64,000 nucleotides of DNA, from NCBI RefSeq assembly GCF_947179515.1, contig NC_067491.1, forward strand, positions 10,722,027 through 10,786,026, in the 5' to 3' direction. Position numbers and translations under genes: made by a program. Every line of letters begins with the position of its first letter. Within the stretch, counting starts at the first letter, position 1. Below, piece after piece: positions 63,531 to 64,000 of the stretch. Below the pieces are notes generated by a model. It was not told the origin of the DNA. It did no database searches and was given only the letters and a program-made list of their open reading frames with translations. The stretch comes from Apodemus sylvaticus. Lineage: Eukaryota > Chordata > Mammalia > Rodentia > Muridae.

Positions 63531-64000
63531 TTTAAAAAAACAGGAAAATGGAACGTATATCATGGTGATAGAAGTTCTTATTCTTTTCCTCTTTGTCCAT
63601 CTCTTTACTTTCTAGAATGTTCCAGAGCAGACTTTTTGAATGGCTGGGTTTCCAAGTTATCGTCTGAACACCCCTGGCACTCTGGAATGGGAGGGCTAGA
63701 CATGAACCTGCCCTGAGTCTCTACTGCCTCATGCAATTACAAAGGTTATGATATATATACGTGAATAGAATACCCCCAATTTGCACATTTCTCATGAAGT
63801 GCAATGGTCCCGGTGTACGCACAGATACCTCCAACTTGCACATTTCAGGGGTTTGTGATTTCTTTGTTCTAATAAAAAACATTCATTGGTCTTCCAGATG
63901 TTGGTCTTCCAGATGTTAGCTACTTTATCAATAGCTTGTAGCTCAGTTAAAGCTATCCCACAAACTAGAAGTGCTAGCCTCATTTTACATGTGAAGAGAC
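63531..64000. other. No gene recognised
   Basis: Unique-looking end of the window. Contains a 15-bp perfect tandem duplication at 63886-63915 (ttggtcttccagatg twice). Confidence 0.5.

Overview
This is a 64 kb stretch of murine rodent genome, most likely mouse (Mus). The evidence is the repeat set. B1 copies match the Mus B1 type. B2, B3 and B4/ID SINEs, rodent MaLR LTRs (MT, ORR1), the rodent hAT element URR1 and L1 copies with tandem promoter monomers are also present. A few mammal-wide relics (MIR, MLT1) are visible. I see no protein-coding gene, no rRNA or tRNA gene, no CRISPR array and no microbial organisation. Every long open frame falls in a microsatellite, a SINE or a decayed L1, so the window is intergenic or deep intronic.

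Layout. 0-7.6 kb: old L1 and MaLR relics, a MIR, a B2 with target-site duplication (TSD), and an ORR1 beside an MT LTR with a perfect 5-bp TSD. 7.6-11.3 kb: a minus-strand L1 with 3'UTR, ORF2 C-terminal half, ORF1 and two promoter monomers, but with most of the endonuclease/RT half of ORF2 deleted. 11.3-20.6 kb: SINEs, MT and ORR1 LTRs, an LTR-like unit split by an MT insertion, L1 3' ends, and a 325-bp pyrimidine tract. 21.5-22.0 kb: a 460-bp purine tract. 22-29.5 kb: sparse sequence with a candidate 433-bp LTR, MT-type LTRs, a B4, a URR1 and a 42-bp tandem duplication. 29.5-32.5 kb: a plus-strand L1 head with about three 200-bp monomers and a frameshifted ORF1, then an unrelated L1 3' end. 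33-40 kb: an MLT1, an inverted repeat pair around two GA tracts, and a 650-bp CATC-type satellite. 40-49 kb: a solo LTR nested in a URR1, ORR1, B2/B3 copies, a direct repeat pair 1 kb apart and a solo LTR of 484 bp. 49-64 kb: B1, URR1, MIR, ORR1, L1 3' fragments, microsatellites and several recent short duplications.

No genes act together here. The biology is layered transposon insertion and decay. The most useful results are insertion boundaries that can be read directly: TSDs of 14 bp (B1), 15 bp (L1), 8 bp (URR1), 5 bp (MT/ORR1) and 6 bp (LTR inside URR1). Several duplications and one inverted repeat are not explained by families I recognise. I found no convincing new functional system. 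Family names come from memory of the consensus sequences and need a RepeatMasker/Dfam check.
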